DNA from: an uncultured Bacteroidota bacterium
Lineage (GTDB): Bacteria; Bacteroidota; Rhodothermia; Rhodothermales; UBA10348
Assembly: GCA_937893205.1 (NCBI GenBank)
Contig: CALBJU010000377.1
Coordinates: 1-12,815 of the forward strand
Direction of reading: 5' to 3'
Length of the DNA stretch: 12,815 bases
Shown: positions 1 to 7,083 of the stretch, piece after piece
How positions within the stretch are numbered: the stretch's first letter is position 1
How the letters are laid out: each line of letters begins with the position of its first letter
Notes under the pieces: model-generated
Database searches by the model: none
What the model saw: the letters and a program-made list of their open reading frames with translations, nothing else
Told to the model about the DNA's origin: nothing
Made by a program: the position numbers and the translations under genes

Positions 1-1225
1 CCGTAGCCTGCAGGATCACAAATCGATATCCATCCAGCTCGAACTCGTCTCTGACCTCCGGTATGGTACCCAGTCTTTCCAGGAGATAGCCGGCAACCGT
101 TTCGTAATCACCGTCGGGGAGTGAAATGGTGGATTTTTCTTCCAATTCGTCAATTTCCAACCTGCCACTCGCGATCACGGACCCCTCACCCAGAATTTGC
201 AAGATGGTCTCATCAAGGTCGAATTCGTCCTTAATGTCGCCAAACAATTCCTCCAGAAGATCTTCAGAGGTAACGAGGCCTGCCGTTCCCCCGTATTCGT
301 CGATGACAATCGCTATAGAAATCTTTGTCTCCAGGAATTCCTCAAGCAATTCTTTCGAAAGTTTGGTCTCGGGTACGAAGGTCGCTGGGCGGATGATCTC
401 CTCAAGAGATTCCGGGCGGTTGAAAAAGTCGTACGCAAACGCAATTCCGACGATGTTATCTATGTTTTCCCTGAAAATCGGAATTTTTGAGTGACCCGTC
501 GAAACGAAGGTCTGCTGGAGTTCGCTGAGCGGAGTTTTTTCGTCCATCGCAATGACATCGGTGCGGGGTACCATCGACTCTTTCAGGCGGATGGTACTCA
601 TTGCAAAAACATTGGACAGCAGGTTGCCTTCTTCCGGATCCAGTTCCAACTCGCCGGAACGCAGTCCTTCTTCGATCAACAGCTCAAAATCCCGACGCAT
701 AAATTCTGTGTAGGAGCTTGAGTCTGCCTTGATAATCTTGATGAGTCCAGTAGCAGACCAACGGGCCACCAGAATCATCGGATATAACAGGAAATAGGTT
801 ATCCTGAGCGGGATGGCCAAGGCGAAGACAGCTCGGTTCGCTATTTCCCTGAGAATGGATTTCGGAATGATCTCTCCGACAATGAGCACCACGAGCGAAG
901 CCAGAACGGTCTGTGTGACCAGGGTAAGGGCGCCTGCAGTGCCTAGTTCCAGGCCCACGGTCCCGCCGTAGAACGATTGAAGGGGGGACTCCAGATAGAG
1001 CGCGACCAGCGTCGAATAGATGACCAGGGCAAGATTATTCCCCACCAGTGTGGTCGTGAGAAGCGTAGCCGGATCCTCCAGGAATCGAGAAATGATCTTT
1101 CCGACAAAACCCGACCGCCGGGCGAAAACCTCAACCCGCAACCGATTGGCGGTAACAAAGGCGATCTCTGAACCGGAAAAAAAGGCGCTGAGGACCAGCG
1201 TCAGTAGAATAAGTGCGACTTCCAT
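1..1225 (-). CDS. CNNM/CorC (TlyC, 'hemolysin') family membrane protein, C-terminus cut by window edge
   Basis: Integral membrane protein with a DUF21 (CNNM) transmembrane domain followed by a cytosolic CBS pair and a CorC_HlyC domain; relatives are linked to Mg2+/Co2+ homeostasis. The frame is open for 408 residues from ATG 1225 to the left edge, so the stop is outside; I estimate only a few tens of residues are missing. DUF21 spans about residues 1-180, with hydrophobic helices near 3-17, 55-78, 95-117 and 133-155, an N-terminal SGSEIAF motif at 17-23 and the family hallmark GEIIPKS at 117-123. The CBS pair covers about 215-330, starting MVPRTDV and ending in DEYGGTAG (309-316). CorC_HlyC starts near 345. 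The start lies 15 nt after the hydratase stop, so the two are probably cotranscribed. Older 'hemolysin' naming is probably not its function. GldE is a related paralogue in gliding Bacteroidota, but nothing here specifies that. Confidence 0.9.
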   Translation of the reverse strand, partial: MEVALILLTLVLSAFFSGSEIAFVTANRLRVEVFARRSGFVGKIISRFLEDPATLLTTTLVGNNLALVIYSTLVALYLESPLQSFYGGTVGLELGTAGALTLVTQTVLASLVVLIVGEIIPKSILREIANRAVFALAIPLRITYFLLYPMILVARWSATGLIKIIKADSSSYTEFMRRDFELLIEEGLRSGELELDPEEGNLLSNVFAMSTIRLKESMVPRTDVIAMDEKTPLSELQQTFVSTGHSKIPIFRENIDNIVGIAFAYDFFNRPESLEEIIRPATFVPETKLSKELLEEFLETKISIAIVIDEYGGTAGLVTSEDLLEELFGDIKDEFDLDETILQILGEGSVIASGRLEIDELEEKSTISLPDGDYETVAGYLLERLGTIPEVRDEFELDGYRFVILQAT

Positions 1226-1240
1226 GTGGTATCAGAACAC

Positions 1241-2023
1241 TTACTTTCCTTTGAAATCGGCCTTTCTCTTTTCAAGAAATGCATCGACTCCTTCTTGAAA
1301 ATCAGCCGTTGCACACGCCTGACCGAATAATTCAGCTTCGAGGCGGAGTCCGTCCGCCAGCGGCGTATCCGACCCACCCAGCGCCTCCAGAGAGAGAGCG
1401 ACGGCAATCGGGGCCTTGGATATGATGCTTGCCACCAGTTTTTTCGCGCCCTCGAGAAGCCCCTCGGGTGGAAATACATGGTTGACCAGGCCAATTTCAT
1501 GGGCCCGCTCGGCAGATATCATTGCGCCCGTTAAAATGAGTTCGGTGGCAATTCCTTTGCCGACCAGGCGTGGCAGCCGCTGAGTCCCCCCATATCCGGG
1601 CAGTATTCCCAGATTGACCTCGGGTTGAGCGAATCTGGCGTTGTCCGAAGCGACCCGTAAATGACATGCCAGCGCGAGCTCGCAACCACCGCCCAGGGCG
1701 AAACCGTTGACCGCCGCAATGACGGGTTTGCCCAGATTTTCTATCCTGTTAAAAACTGCCTGTCCCTTTTCTGCAAAGCCCTTTCCGGTCTCCCGGGAGA
1801 GGTCTTTAAACTTTGCGATATCGGCACCCGCTACAAAACTTTTGGGACCTGATCCGGTGATGATGACCCCGCGAACGGCCGAGTCGTCGCGGGCTATCAC
1901 AAACCAGTCGTCGAGTTCTGACAGAACTTCCGCGTTCAGCGCATTCAGCTTCGAGGGACGATCAATCGTAACGATGGCAATTCCATCAGAATCAACATCA
2001 ATCAAGAGGGTGGAGTACACCAT
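1241..2023 (-). CDS. Enoyl-CoA hydratase/isomerase (crotonase) family protein
   Basis: Short-chain crotonase, 260 residues from ATG 2023, the usual family length. It is expected to hydrate a 2-enoyl-CoA in the cytosol, as in beta-oxidation or related acyl-CoA routes. The oxyanion-hole segment FVAGADIAKF and the segment NGFALGGGCELA are present. The two catalytic glutamates of rat mitochondrial hydratase (Glu144/Glu164) correspond to Glu115 in GCELA and Glu135 in AQPEV, with the same 20-residue spacing, so hydratase rather than pure isomerase activity is likely. LPGYGGTQRLPR follows, and the C-terminus has the usual FLEKRKADFKGK. Upstream in-frame starts exist at ATG 2032 and TTG 2035; 2023 was chosen because it matches where homologues begin. 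No clear ribosome-binding site. It starts about 50 nt after the coiled-coil protein gene and is followed 15 nt later by the CNNM gene. Exact substrate cannot be read from the sequence. Confidence 0.92.
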   Translation of the reverse strand: MVYSTLLIDVDSDGIAIVTIDRPSKLNALNAEVLSELDDWFVIARDDSAVRGVIITGSGPKSFVAGADIAKFKDLSRETGKGFAEKGQAVFNRIENLGKPVIAAVNGFALGGGCELALACHLRVASDNARFAQPEVNLGILPGYGGTQRLPRLVGKGIATELILTGAMISAERAHEIGLVNHVFPPEGLLEGAKKLVASIISKAPIAVALSLEALGGSDTPLADGLRLEAELFGQACATADFQEGVDAFLEKRKADFKGK

Positions 2024-2075
2024 GAATAGCATCAAGGAAACACGGGGCTTCCGTTGAATTCAAATGAAAGTAGAG

Positions 2076-2939
2076 CTACTCCTGCACCCGCTCTCCGGGT
2101 TCGGGAGATTTGACCTCGGTTGGGTCTTCGAAGGTATCCATTTCATTGAGCAAGTCAACCGGGTTGGCAAACACCTCTTCCAGTTCTTCAACCGAAGCCT
2201 GCGTTTCTTCAACTTCAGTTAACAGCGTATCGAGCTGAAACGAAATCTCTTCCGGATTTCTGAGCGTGAGAGACTGCTCATGGATGTACTTGACGACGTC
2301 CTCGATGGTCTCGAGCTGGGCTTCGATGATCTCTAGATTTTCCTGACCTTTCTTTGATCTCTCCAGGCGCTGTTCCAGGATGCGAAGTCGTCTGGCTTTG
2401 ATCGCACGAACCCGAGGGCTGTCGTCTTCCATGTCTGTGTGAAGCTCTTCTATGGAGCGGATCACCTCAGATTCAATGCCTGCCTGTGAAGAGAACTCGT
2501 AGCGTTCCTTCTGATACAGCAGCTTCATGTAGGATTCGAGCAGTCCGTCGATCTTTTTCAGGTGAGAGTCGAGCATGCCTTGAGAGGCATAGCTCAACTT
2601 CCGGTAATTGGTCCGAATCTCTTTTTCCAGCTTTCTGAGCCTGGCATAGCGACGACGATCCGGAGCAGCCAATGTCTGAAAGAGCTCCTTCTGGGAAGGA
2701 GGCTTGGCGTGTTCGGCGGCTCTCCGAGAGCGGATAGCCCTTCGAAATCGTTCGCTGCGGGGCATCATGCCCAGGAACGCGAGCTCTGCGCCGGCAGTGA
2801 AAATCAACGCCGCGTCAAATGGCCAGGTGGCGCCCGTCATGCTCACGCCGAACGCCAGTAGCATCGACGCAATCAAGAACGTCAGATTCCAAGGATGCAG
2901 AAACGCTTCCTTGGTGTAGTTGATATCCAGTTCGGTCAT
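2076..2939 (-). CDS. Membrane-anchored coiled-coil protein of the pspA operon, function unknown
   Basis: I do not recognise a named family. With the ATG at 2939 the protein has 287 residues. Two hydrophobic segments (about residues 17-36 and 39-60) form a short hairpin. A basic stretch (RSERFRRAIRSRR) follows at once, so the rest should be cytosolic by the positive-inside rule. The remainder is almost entirely charged helix or coiled coil, rich in Arg/Lys/Glu up to about 230, and then a strongly acidic tail ending in a Pro/Glu-rich segment. It is third in the tight run pspA, short paralogue, this gene, which suggests a membrane partner or anchor for the PspA-family proteins; that role is inference. 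Start choice is uncertain: in-frame ATGs at 2960 and 2969 and a GTG at 3005 (9 nt after the previous stop) are possible. 2939 was preferred because it has an A-rich upstream and leaves a compact N-terminus before the first membrane segment. Confidence 0.72.
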   Translation of the reverse strand: MTELDINYTKEAFLHPWNLTFLIASMLLAFGVSMTGATWPFDAALIFTAGAELAFLGMMPRSERFRRAIRSRRAAEHAKPPSQKELFQTLAAPDRRRYARLRKLEKEIRTNYRKLSYASQGMLDSHLKKIDGLLESYMKLLYQKERYEFSSQAGIESEVIRSIEELHTDMEDDSPRVRAIKARRLRILEQRLERSKKGQENLEIIEAQLETIEDVVKYIHEQSLTLRNPEEISFQLDTLLTEVEETQASVEELEEVFANPVDLLNEMDTFEDPTEVKSPEPGERVQE

Positions 2940-3014
2940 CTTCAAATCATCACTCTTCATTTCCGGCATCAAGTCTGCCGGCTTGTAGCACCCCGAGTAC
3001 GTCACTACACGGCG

Positions 3015-3491
3015 TCAGGGTTTCATCTTTCCGATAGTTTTTTCAGGTAATTCAGGAGTCGTCTCTGGCGTGTCCGGATTTGCCTCCACAGCTTTCGCGG
3101 AAGGGGATTCTGATTTTGTCGGCGAGGTAGGCACGAAGCCCCCCTCCAACTTCATCTGCTGGATCAACGATTTCGCCCGCGCTTTCTTGATCGCTTCCTG
3201 ATCGGCTTCAAGCTGTGCGGCATCGAGCGTTTCCTGAGCAGAGGAGTCGCCCTCGAGGCCGTCCATAGCTACGTCCAGTCTTGCTTCTGAACTGATAGCG
3301 TCCATCTCAAGCCGATCCACCATGGTGCGGTGCTCATCAAAGAGCCCTTGCACGCTCTCAGCCATGTCGGTCACGGCATTCGTAATGCGCGCCTTCCGAG
3401 AGAGCTGGGCGTGCGTCTTCTTCAGCTCCTTGAGCTTTCGAAGATGCGCCTTTTCGGCTTCTTTTACCTTATTAAATTCTTCAGGAGTCAT
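3015..3491 (-). CDS. Short PspA-like paralogue (C-terminal half of PspA only)
   Basis: 158-residue, highly charged, mostly helical protein with no signal peptide or membrane segment. It looks like the second half of its upstream neighbour PspA: EARLDVAMD (69-77) matches PspA EARMELALD (183-191); QMKLEGG (112-118) matches QFKLEMG (215-221); both then have a disordered Pro/Ser/Glu linker and finish with KTIGK plus a few basic residues. The N-terminal amphipathic helix and the first long helix of PspA have no counterpart. ATG 3491 was chosen because it lies 25 nt after the pspA stop; a longer in-frame start at 3608 would overlap the pspA end by about 90 nt and add residues unlike the rest. GTG 3497 is also possible. 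No Shine-Dalgarno site is visible. A likely role is modulating PspA assembly, but that is inference; similarity is modest and a structure prediction would settle it. Confidence 0.75.
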   Translation of the reverse strand: MTPEEFNKVKEAEKAHLRKLKELKKTHAQLSRKARITNAVTDMAESVQGLFDEHRTMVDRLEMDAISSEARLDVAMDGLEGDSSAQETLDAAQLEADQEAIKKARAKSLIQQMKLEGGFVPTSPTKSESPSAKAVEANPDTPETTPELPEKTIGKMKP

Positions 3492-3516
3492 CGACACTGT
3501 GAACAAATACCGTGGA

Positions 3517-4284
3517 TCAACTCTTCGAGCGTTCTTTGCCAATGGTTTTCCCACTGGTATCGGCTTCCTTCTCAGAAATATCCAGTTGAGGTTCTTCTTC
3601 TGAACCACTGGTGTCGCCTATTCCCATCTCCAGTTTGAACTGCTTGACCAGTTCGGAGGCACGAATCTGCTGGGCGTCTTCTTCGATTTGAAGTGCTTCC
3701 GTGTCGACCGAATCCAGGGCAAGTTCCATACGAGCTTCGTTGAGCGCAGTTTTCTCCTGAATACGCGAAATCATTTCATCATGCGTCTGGTCGATGCCGG
3801 CCACTTCGAATGACTCGAGGGTATCGGCAATCTTGGCTTGCCATTTGGCGCGCTCGTGGGCACGAAGGGCATCTTTGGCCTCCGAAATTTTACGTTCTTT
3901 CTCGCGCATAAACGCCTTCTTCACCTGAAGGGCCTTATCGTACGCAGCGGACGCATATTTTAGCTGCTCCTTCGTGCTGGCAACATTGTCCCGCACTGAC
4001 TCCAATCGCATGGCGTAGCGTTCGGCGATATCATCCCGTCCCGCTTGAATCCCTGCCTTAATTTTCGCCGTGAGGTCCGCCTGTTCCCTTTCGTATTTGC
4101 GGACTTCTTTTTGGAGCATCATCACGTTGGCTTTCACCGTCGCGATGTTCTCGTTCATCTTCGGAACCTGATCGTTGAGTTCCCGGATGTTTTGTTCGAG
4201 AATCAGCTTCGGATCTTCCAGCGCAGAAATGGCACCGCCGAAGACTGATTTTACGAATCGTTTGAATCGTGACCAGACTGACAT
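3517..4284 (-). CDS. pspA: PspA/IM30 (Vipp1) family membrane-stress protein
   Basis: 255-residue PspA/IM30-family protein, bacterial relatives of ESCRT-III that bind and stabilise stressed or curved inner membrane on its cytosolic face. The N-terminus (MSVWSRFKRFVKSVFGG) is the expected amphipathic membrane-binding helix. Next comes the family-typical ALEDPKLILEQNIRELNDQV, then long heptad-like helices to about residue 192. The tail after about 222 is acidic and Ser/Glu-rich, then ends in KTIGKERSKS, which is longer than E. coli PspA (222 residues) and shared with the next gene. It heads a three-gene run. No PspF, PspB or PspC is visible, so control differs from the enterobacterial system. 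Two inverted repeats lie in the 159 nt upstream. The start ATG 4284 is fixed by the amphipathic helix; the upstream is A-rich without a Shine-Dalgarno site. The pspA symbol reflects family membership, not demonstrated orthology. Confidence 0.92.
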   Translation of the reverse strand: MSVWSRFKRFVKSVFGGAISALEDPKLILEQNIRELNDQVPKMNENIATVKANVMMLQKEVRKYEREQADLTAKIKAGIQAGRDDIAERYAMRLESVRDNVASTKEQLKYASAAYDKALQVKKAFMREKERKISEAKDALRAHERAKWQAKIADTLESFEVAGIDQTHDEMISRIQEKTALNEARMELALDSVDTEALQIEEDAQQIRASELVKQFKLEMGIGDTSGSEEEPQLDISEKEADTSGKTIGKERSKS

Positions 4285-4316
4285 GTCTTTATCTTTCGTT
4301 GAGTTAGCGGGAGTCG

Positions 4317-4352
4317 GATTCCCCGGGAATAATATAGTGATGACGGGGAATC
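4317..4352. promoter_or_regulatory. Perfect 9-bp inverted repeat upstream of pspA
   Basis: Arms GATTCCCCG (4317-4325) and CGGGGAATC (4344-4352) are exact reverse complements around an 18-nt A/T-rich centre. The element lies 32-68 nt before the pspA start codon, in the deoA-pspA gap. It could be an operator or an mRNA leader hairpin. It has no U-run on the minus strand, so it is not a convincing intrinsic terminator for the upstream gene. Confidence 0.5.
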
Positions 4353-4388
4353 AAACACCGAAAATAGCCCGGAGAGGACGCCTTGAAG

Positions 4389-4404
4389 TTTATTGAACAA
4401 TAAA
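4389..4404. promoter_or_regulatory. 16-bp A/T-rich palindrome upstream of pspA
   Basis: TTTATTG-AA-CAATAAA: exact 7-bp arms with a 2-bp centre, about 105-120 nt before the pspA start and 40 nt after the thymidine phosphorylase stop. Its size and symmetry fit a dimeric regulator site, but A/T-rich palindromes arise easily by chance. Confidence 0.35.
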
Positions 4405-4443
4405 TAATAGCATTGTCCAAGCTCGTCCTACGTAAAGGATGGC

Positions 4444-5793
4444 CTACGGATTCACCCAATGACCATTAGAATACCGATCAATCAATCGAGAGCCAGGGTC
4501 TGATACCGTTTCAGCAAATTCAAACGCTGAAGTAACCAGCTCTTCTGTGGCGGCAAATCGATCCTCGCTTGAGGCATGAATTCGCGCGATCACGCCCGAA
4601 GACGGAACTCGCTCGCCTTGTTTTACCAACAGGGTAATTCCAGCGAGGGGGTCCACGTCATCTTCCTTTGTCGTGCGGCCGGCTCCGAGGGTAATCATGG
4701 CGCGGCCCACGATTCGCGCATCGATTCGCGCTACCGTTCCGGCTGAGTTCTCAGGGGCGCGAATATCGGCCGTGTGGGCCTGCTCGTCCATCGTTTCCGG
4801 ATTACGGACCGCATCCGGATCTCCGCCCTGAGATTCGACGAGTCTGACAAACTTCTCCATCGCGCGCCCGTCATCTATGCATTGGCTGGACAGCTCCTGC
4901 CCCTCTTCCAGAGATTCGGCTACACCACCAGCAAGGAGCATTTCGGCTGCGAGGGCCAGGGTTACCTCCATCAGGTCCTCAGGTCCATCGCCGCGAAGAC
5001 ACTGCACCGACTCTGCGATCTCTGGCCAATTACCTACCCTTCTGCCCAAAGGCTGGTCCATGTCAGTGAGAAGAGCAACCGTTGGCTTGTCGAAGCGCTC
5101 CCCAATCTGCACCAGAGTTTCTGCGAGCTGACGAGCGTCCGCCTCGTTCTGCATGAATGCTCCTGACCCGCATTTCACATCCAGCACCAGAGCGTCGATG
5201 CCTTCAGCAATCTTTTTTGAAAGAATGGATGCCGCAATAAACGGAATGAACTCAACCGTTCCGGTCACGTCGCGCAGGGCGTATAATTTCTTGTCAGCGG
5301 GAGCGATCTCAGCGGTCTGTCCAATCATGACCACCCCGATATCCGCCAACTGCCGTCGGTAGGCTCCAATATCCATCTGTGTAGAAAAACCCGGAATCGA
5401 CTCGAGCTTGTCGAGTGTTCCACCGGTATGGCCCAGACCGCGACCAGAAATCATGGGCACCCCAACGCCGCACGCGGCGACGATCGCAGCGAGAGGAATG
5501 GATACCTTATCTCCCACTCCGCCAGTCGAATGCTTGTCGACTTTCTTTCCTGGGATGTCCGACAGATCCAGCACACTACCCGAGTGGAGCATCGCTTCCG
5601 TGAGAGCCACCATTTCGGCTTCGTTCATTCCGTTCAGAAAGGCGGCCATCAGGAAGGCGGCCATCTGGTAGTCTGGAATGTCTCCGAGGGTGTAGCCGTT
5701 TACGAGCGACGTGATCTCGAGAGAGGATAGTTCGCCCTTTTCCCGCTTGCGCACGATGAGGTCGACTGCATTGATTTTGCCCGATGTGCTCAT
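4444..5793 (-). CDS. deoA: Thymidine / pyrimidine-nucleoside phosphorylase
   Basis: Cytosolic enzyme that splits thymidine (and, in the Pdp type, uridine or deoxyuridine) with phosphate to base plus (deoxy)ribose 1-phosphate in pyrimidine salvage. At 449 residues it is close to the usual 430-440. The phosphate and nucleoside sites are intact: KVDKHSTGGVGDK with His88; the family signature SGRGLGHTGGTLDKLE at 116-131; LYALRDVTGTVE with Arg174; then Ser189 and Lys193, matching E. coli Arg171, Ser186 and Lys190 in spacing. LDVKCGSGAFM follows near 204-214. The C-terminal domain is complete to a WVNP end. ATG 5793 is followed by a normal family N-terminus; a GAGGAGG sequence lies about 16 nt upstream, rather far for a standard site. 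It starts 83 nt after the TlpA-like gene and precedes pspA by 159 nt. The deoA versus pdp distinction is not decided by the sequence. Confidence 0.95.
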   Translation of the reverse strand: MSTSGKINAVDLIVRKREKGELSSLEITSLVNGYTLGDIPDYQMAAFLMAAFLNGMNEAEMVALTEAMLHSGSVLDLSDIPGKKVDKHSTGGVGDKVSIPLAAIVAACGVGVPMISGRGLGHTGGTLDKLESIPGFSTQMDIGAYRRQLADIGVVMIGQTAEIAPADKKLYALRDVTGTVEFIPFIAASILSKKIAEGIDALVLDVKCGSGAFMQNEADARQLAETLVQIGERFDKPTVALLTDMDQPLGRRVGNWPEIAESVQCLRGDGPEDLMEVTLALAAEMLLAGGVAESLEEGQELSSQCIDDGRAMEKFVRLVESQGGDPDAVRNPETMDEQAHTADIRAPENSAGTVARIDARIVGRAMITLGAGRTTKEDDVDPLAGITLLVKQGERVPSSGVIARIHASSEDRFAATEELVTSAFEFAETVSDPGSRLIDRYSNGHWVNP

Positions 5794-5876
5794 GTCGAGA
5801 ACCTAGGGGCCTCCTCGTTACAAAACAAAGCGATGCTGCCGGGGGAGAATGTGTGCTTCGGTTGATTCGAAACGAT

Positions 5877-6866
5877 CTACCTGTCGGTGGCGAGCAGTCC
5901 TTTCACGCGCTGTGTCAAAACAGCCGGGCTCAAGTCCATCCCGATAATTACGCCCTTCTCGTCGATCAGATAGGACTTAGGTAAATGGGACAAATGATAG
6001 GTGGAAGGAATTCCCTTTAGAGCAGGATGCTGGTGGCTCCAGGCGATTTCAGACGCGACCTGATGCCAGCGGATGTCATTGTCATGCAGATAGTTCGTCA
6101 GTTGCTCCTCGTCCTGATCGAGTGTGATGCCGATTATGACGAATTTGTCGGAGGGCGTGGTATTGAGCAGAGCCTTCAGATTGGGAATCCTTGTGGCGCA
6201 GGGCTCACAGTGGATCGACCAGAACTCCAGAACGACGATTTTTCCTCGCAACTCGTAGAGTGACAGGCGCTTACCGTCTATGGTCCTGATATTGAAATTG
6301 GGCGCAGTGCTTCCCAGCATCGGAATGCTGAACTCATCGTCATTGTAACCGTCGCGACGCCACTGCCGAAATATTTCGATGGATTTACTCTGCTTGGCCA
6401 AGGTGTTCAGCGCAACCTTATTTACCTCTAACAGGTGATCGTCGGACGCGTAGCTGTGTCCGTCTCTGGGATCAGCGTACGCGTTTGAGGGCAGGAGGAG
6501 CTCCTGAGCCCACTGGTTTCTATTTGGCCTCCTTGGAGTAAACGTTCCCATGTCTCTGAGTCGCTGCCACATCTCGAGCGCCAAATTCGAAGCTCTCTGT
6601 GTAGTTGGTGTGTCAGGATGAGTAATGGAGTACTCAAAAAACTCTCTGGCAATCTCCCACTGGGGATCCTCGGCAGAGCCCAACTCTTCCTCGGTGGCTG
6701 TTTCCAGGTAGGACGTTACATCGCTCAGGGCTTCTTCAATCCGCAGCTCCATATCCTGATCGAGCGGCGTAGTAAGGGAGGTCTGTGCCAATAGCGCGGG
6801 CACAAACGCGAAAGATGCCACTAGAAAAGTGGACAGAATCAGCGTGTTTCGAAGAGATTTTCCCAT
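5877..6866 (-). CDS. Exported TlpA/ResA-like thioredoxin-fold protein with a long N-terminal domain
   Basis: 329 residues from ATG 6866. A signal peptide covers about 1-27 (basic MGKSLR, hydrophobic core, ALLA just before QTS), so the protein acts outside the cytoplasm. Residues about 30-180 are a helical, charged region I do not recognise. The C-terminal TlpA/AhpC-TSA domain (about 186-329) starts APNFNIRTIDGKRLSLYELRGK, then has the redox motif WSIHCEPC (Cys220, Cys223) and the cis-proline in LPKSYLID (Pro296). It should act in extracytoplasmic thiol-disulfide exchange, for example cytochrome c maturation or oxidative protein repair; its partner is unknown. An ATG at 6878 would add four residues. 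The same frame stays open upstream into rpmE, but that extension is non-coding in character. The gene follows the rpmE terminator and precedes deoA by 83 nt. Confidence 0.88.
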   Translation of the reverse strand: MGKSLRNTLILSTFLVASFAFVPALLAQTSLTTPLDQDMELRIEEALSDVTSYLETATEEELGSAEDPQWEIAREFFEYSITHPDTPTTQRASNLALEMWQRLRDMGTFTPRRPNRNQWAQELLLPSNAYADPRDGHSYASDDHLLEVNKVALNTLAKQSKSIEIFRQWRRDGYNDDEFSIPMLGSTAPNFNIRTIDGKRLSLYELRGKIVVLEFWSIHCEPCATRIPNLKALLNTTPSDKFVIIGITLDQDEEQLTNYLHDNDIRWHQVASEIAWSHQHPALKGIPSTYHLSHLPKSYLIDEKGVIIGMDLSPAVLTQRVKGLLATDR

Positions 6867-6897
6867 AAGGCGGTGCATTCCAGGTCGGCTTGCTCTA

Positions 6898-6915
6898 CGT
6901 ACCAAATTCGGTACG
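6898..6915. promoter_or_regulatory. Inverted repeat just upstream of the TlpA-like gene
   Basis: CGTACC and GGTACG are exact 6-bp reverse-complement arms around a 6-bp A/T centre, 31-49 nt before the start codon at 6866. Size and position suit a dimeric regulator site or leader hairpin. No regulator gene is nearby, so this is only a candidate. Confidence 0.3.
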
Positions 6916-7027
6916 AGGTCCCGCGCATTATGTTGCTCGATCGTTGGGAGGGGGGCGATAGAGCCATAAAACGAGCGCACGGGTTCAGGTTCGACTATAC
7001 GAAATCTTACGCGGCAAAAAAATGCAT

Positions 7028-7061
7028 AAAAAAAGCGGGGCGCCTGCTGGCGCCCCGCTTT
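7028..7061 (-). terminator. Strong intrinsic terminator of rpmE
   Basis: Read on the minus strand, a perfect 13-bp G+C-rich stem (7049-7061 pairing with 7032-7044) with a 4-nt loop is followed by seven consecutive U (7034-7028). It begins 22 nt after the rpmE stop codon. A second U-run follows at 7022-7016. This separates rpmE from the TlpA-like gene, which therefore probably needs its own promoter in 6867-7027. Confidence 0.93.
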
Positions 7062-7083
7062 CAAAATCTCTAGAGCGAAGTAG

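Noticed and set aside
2963..2981. CCGGCA / TGCCGG hairpin near alternative starts of the coiled-coil membrane protein
   Set aside because: Only 6 pairs; may be chance, and its meaning depends on an unresolved start codon.
3492..3608. Longer start of the PspA paralogue at 3608
   Set aside because: Would overlap the pspA end by about 90 nt with residues unrelated to the rest; ATG 3491 fits operon spacing.
4317..4352. Intrinsic terminator of deoA
   Set aside because: Good stem but an 18-nt loop and no U-run on the transcribed strand.
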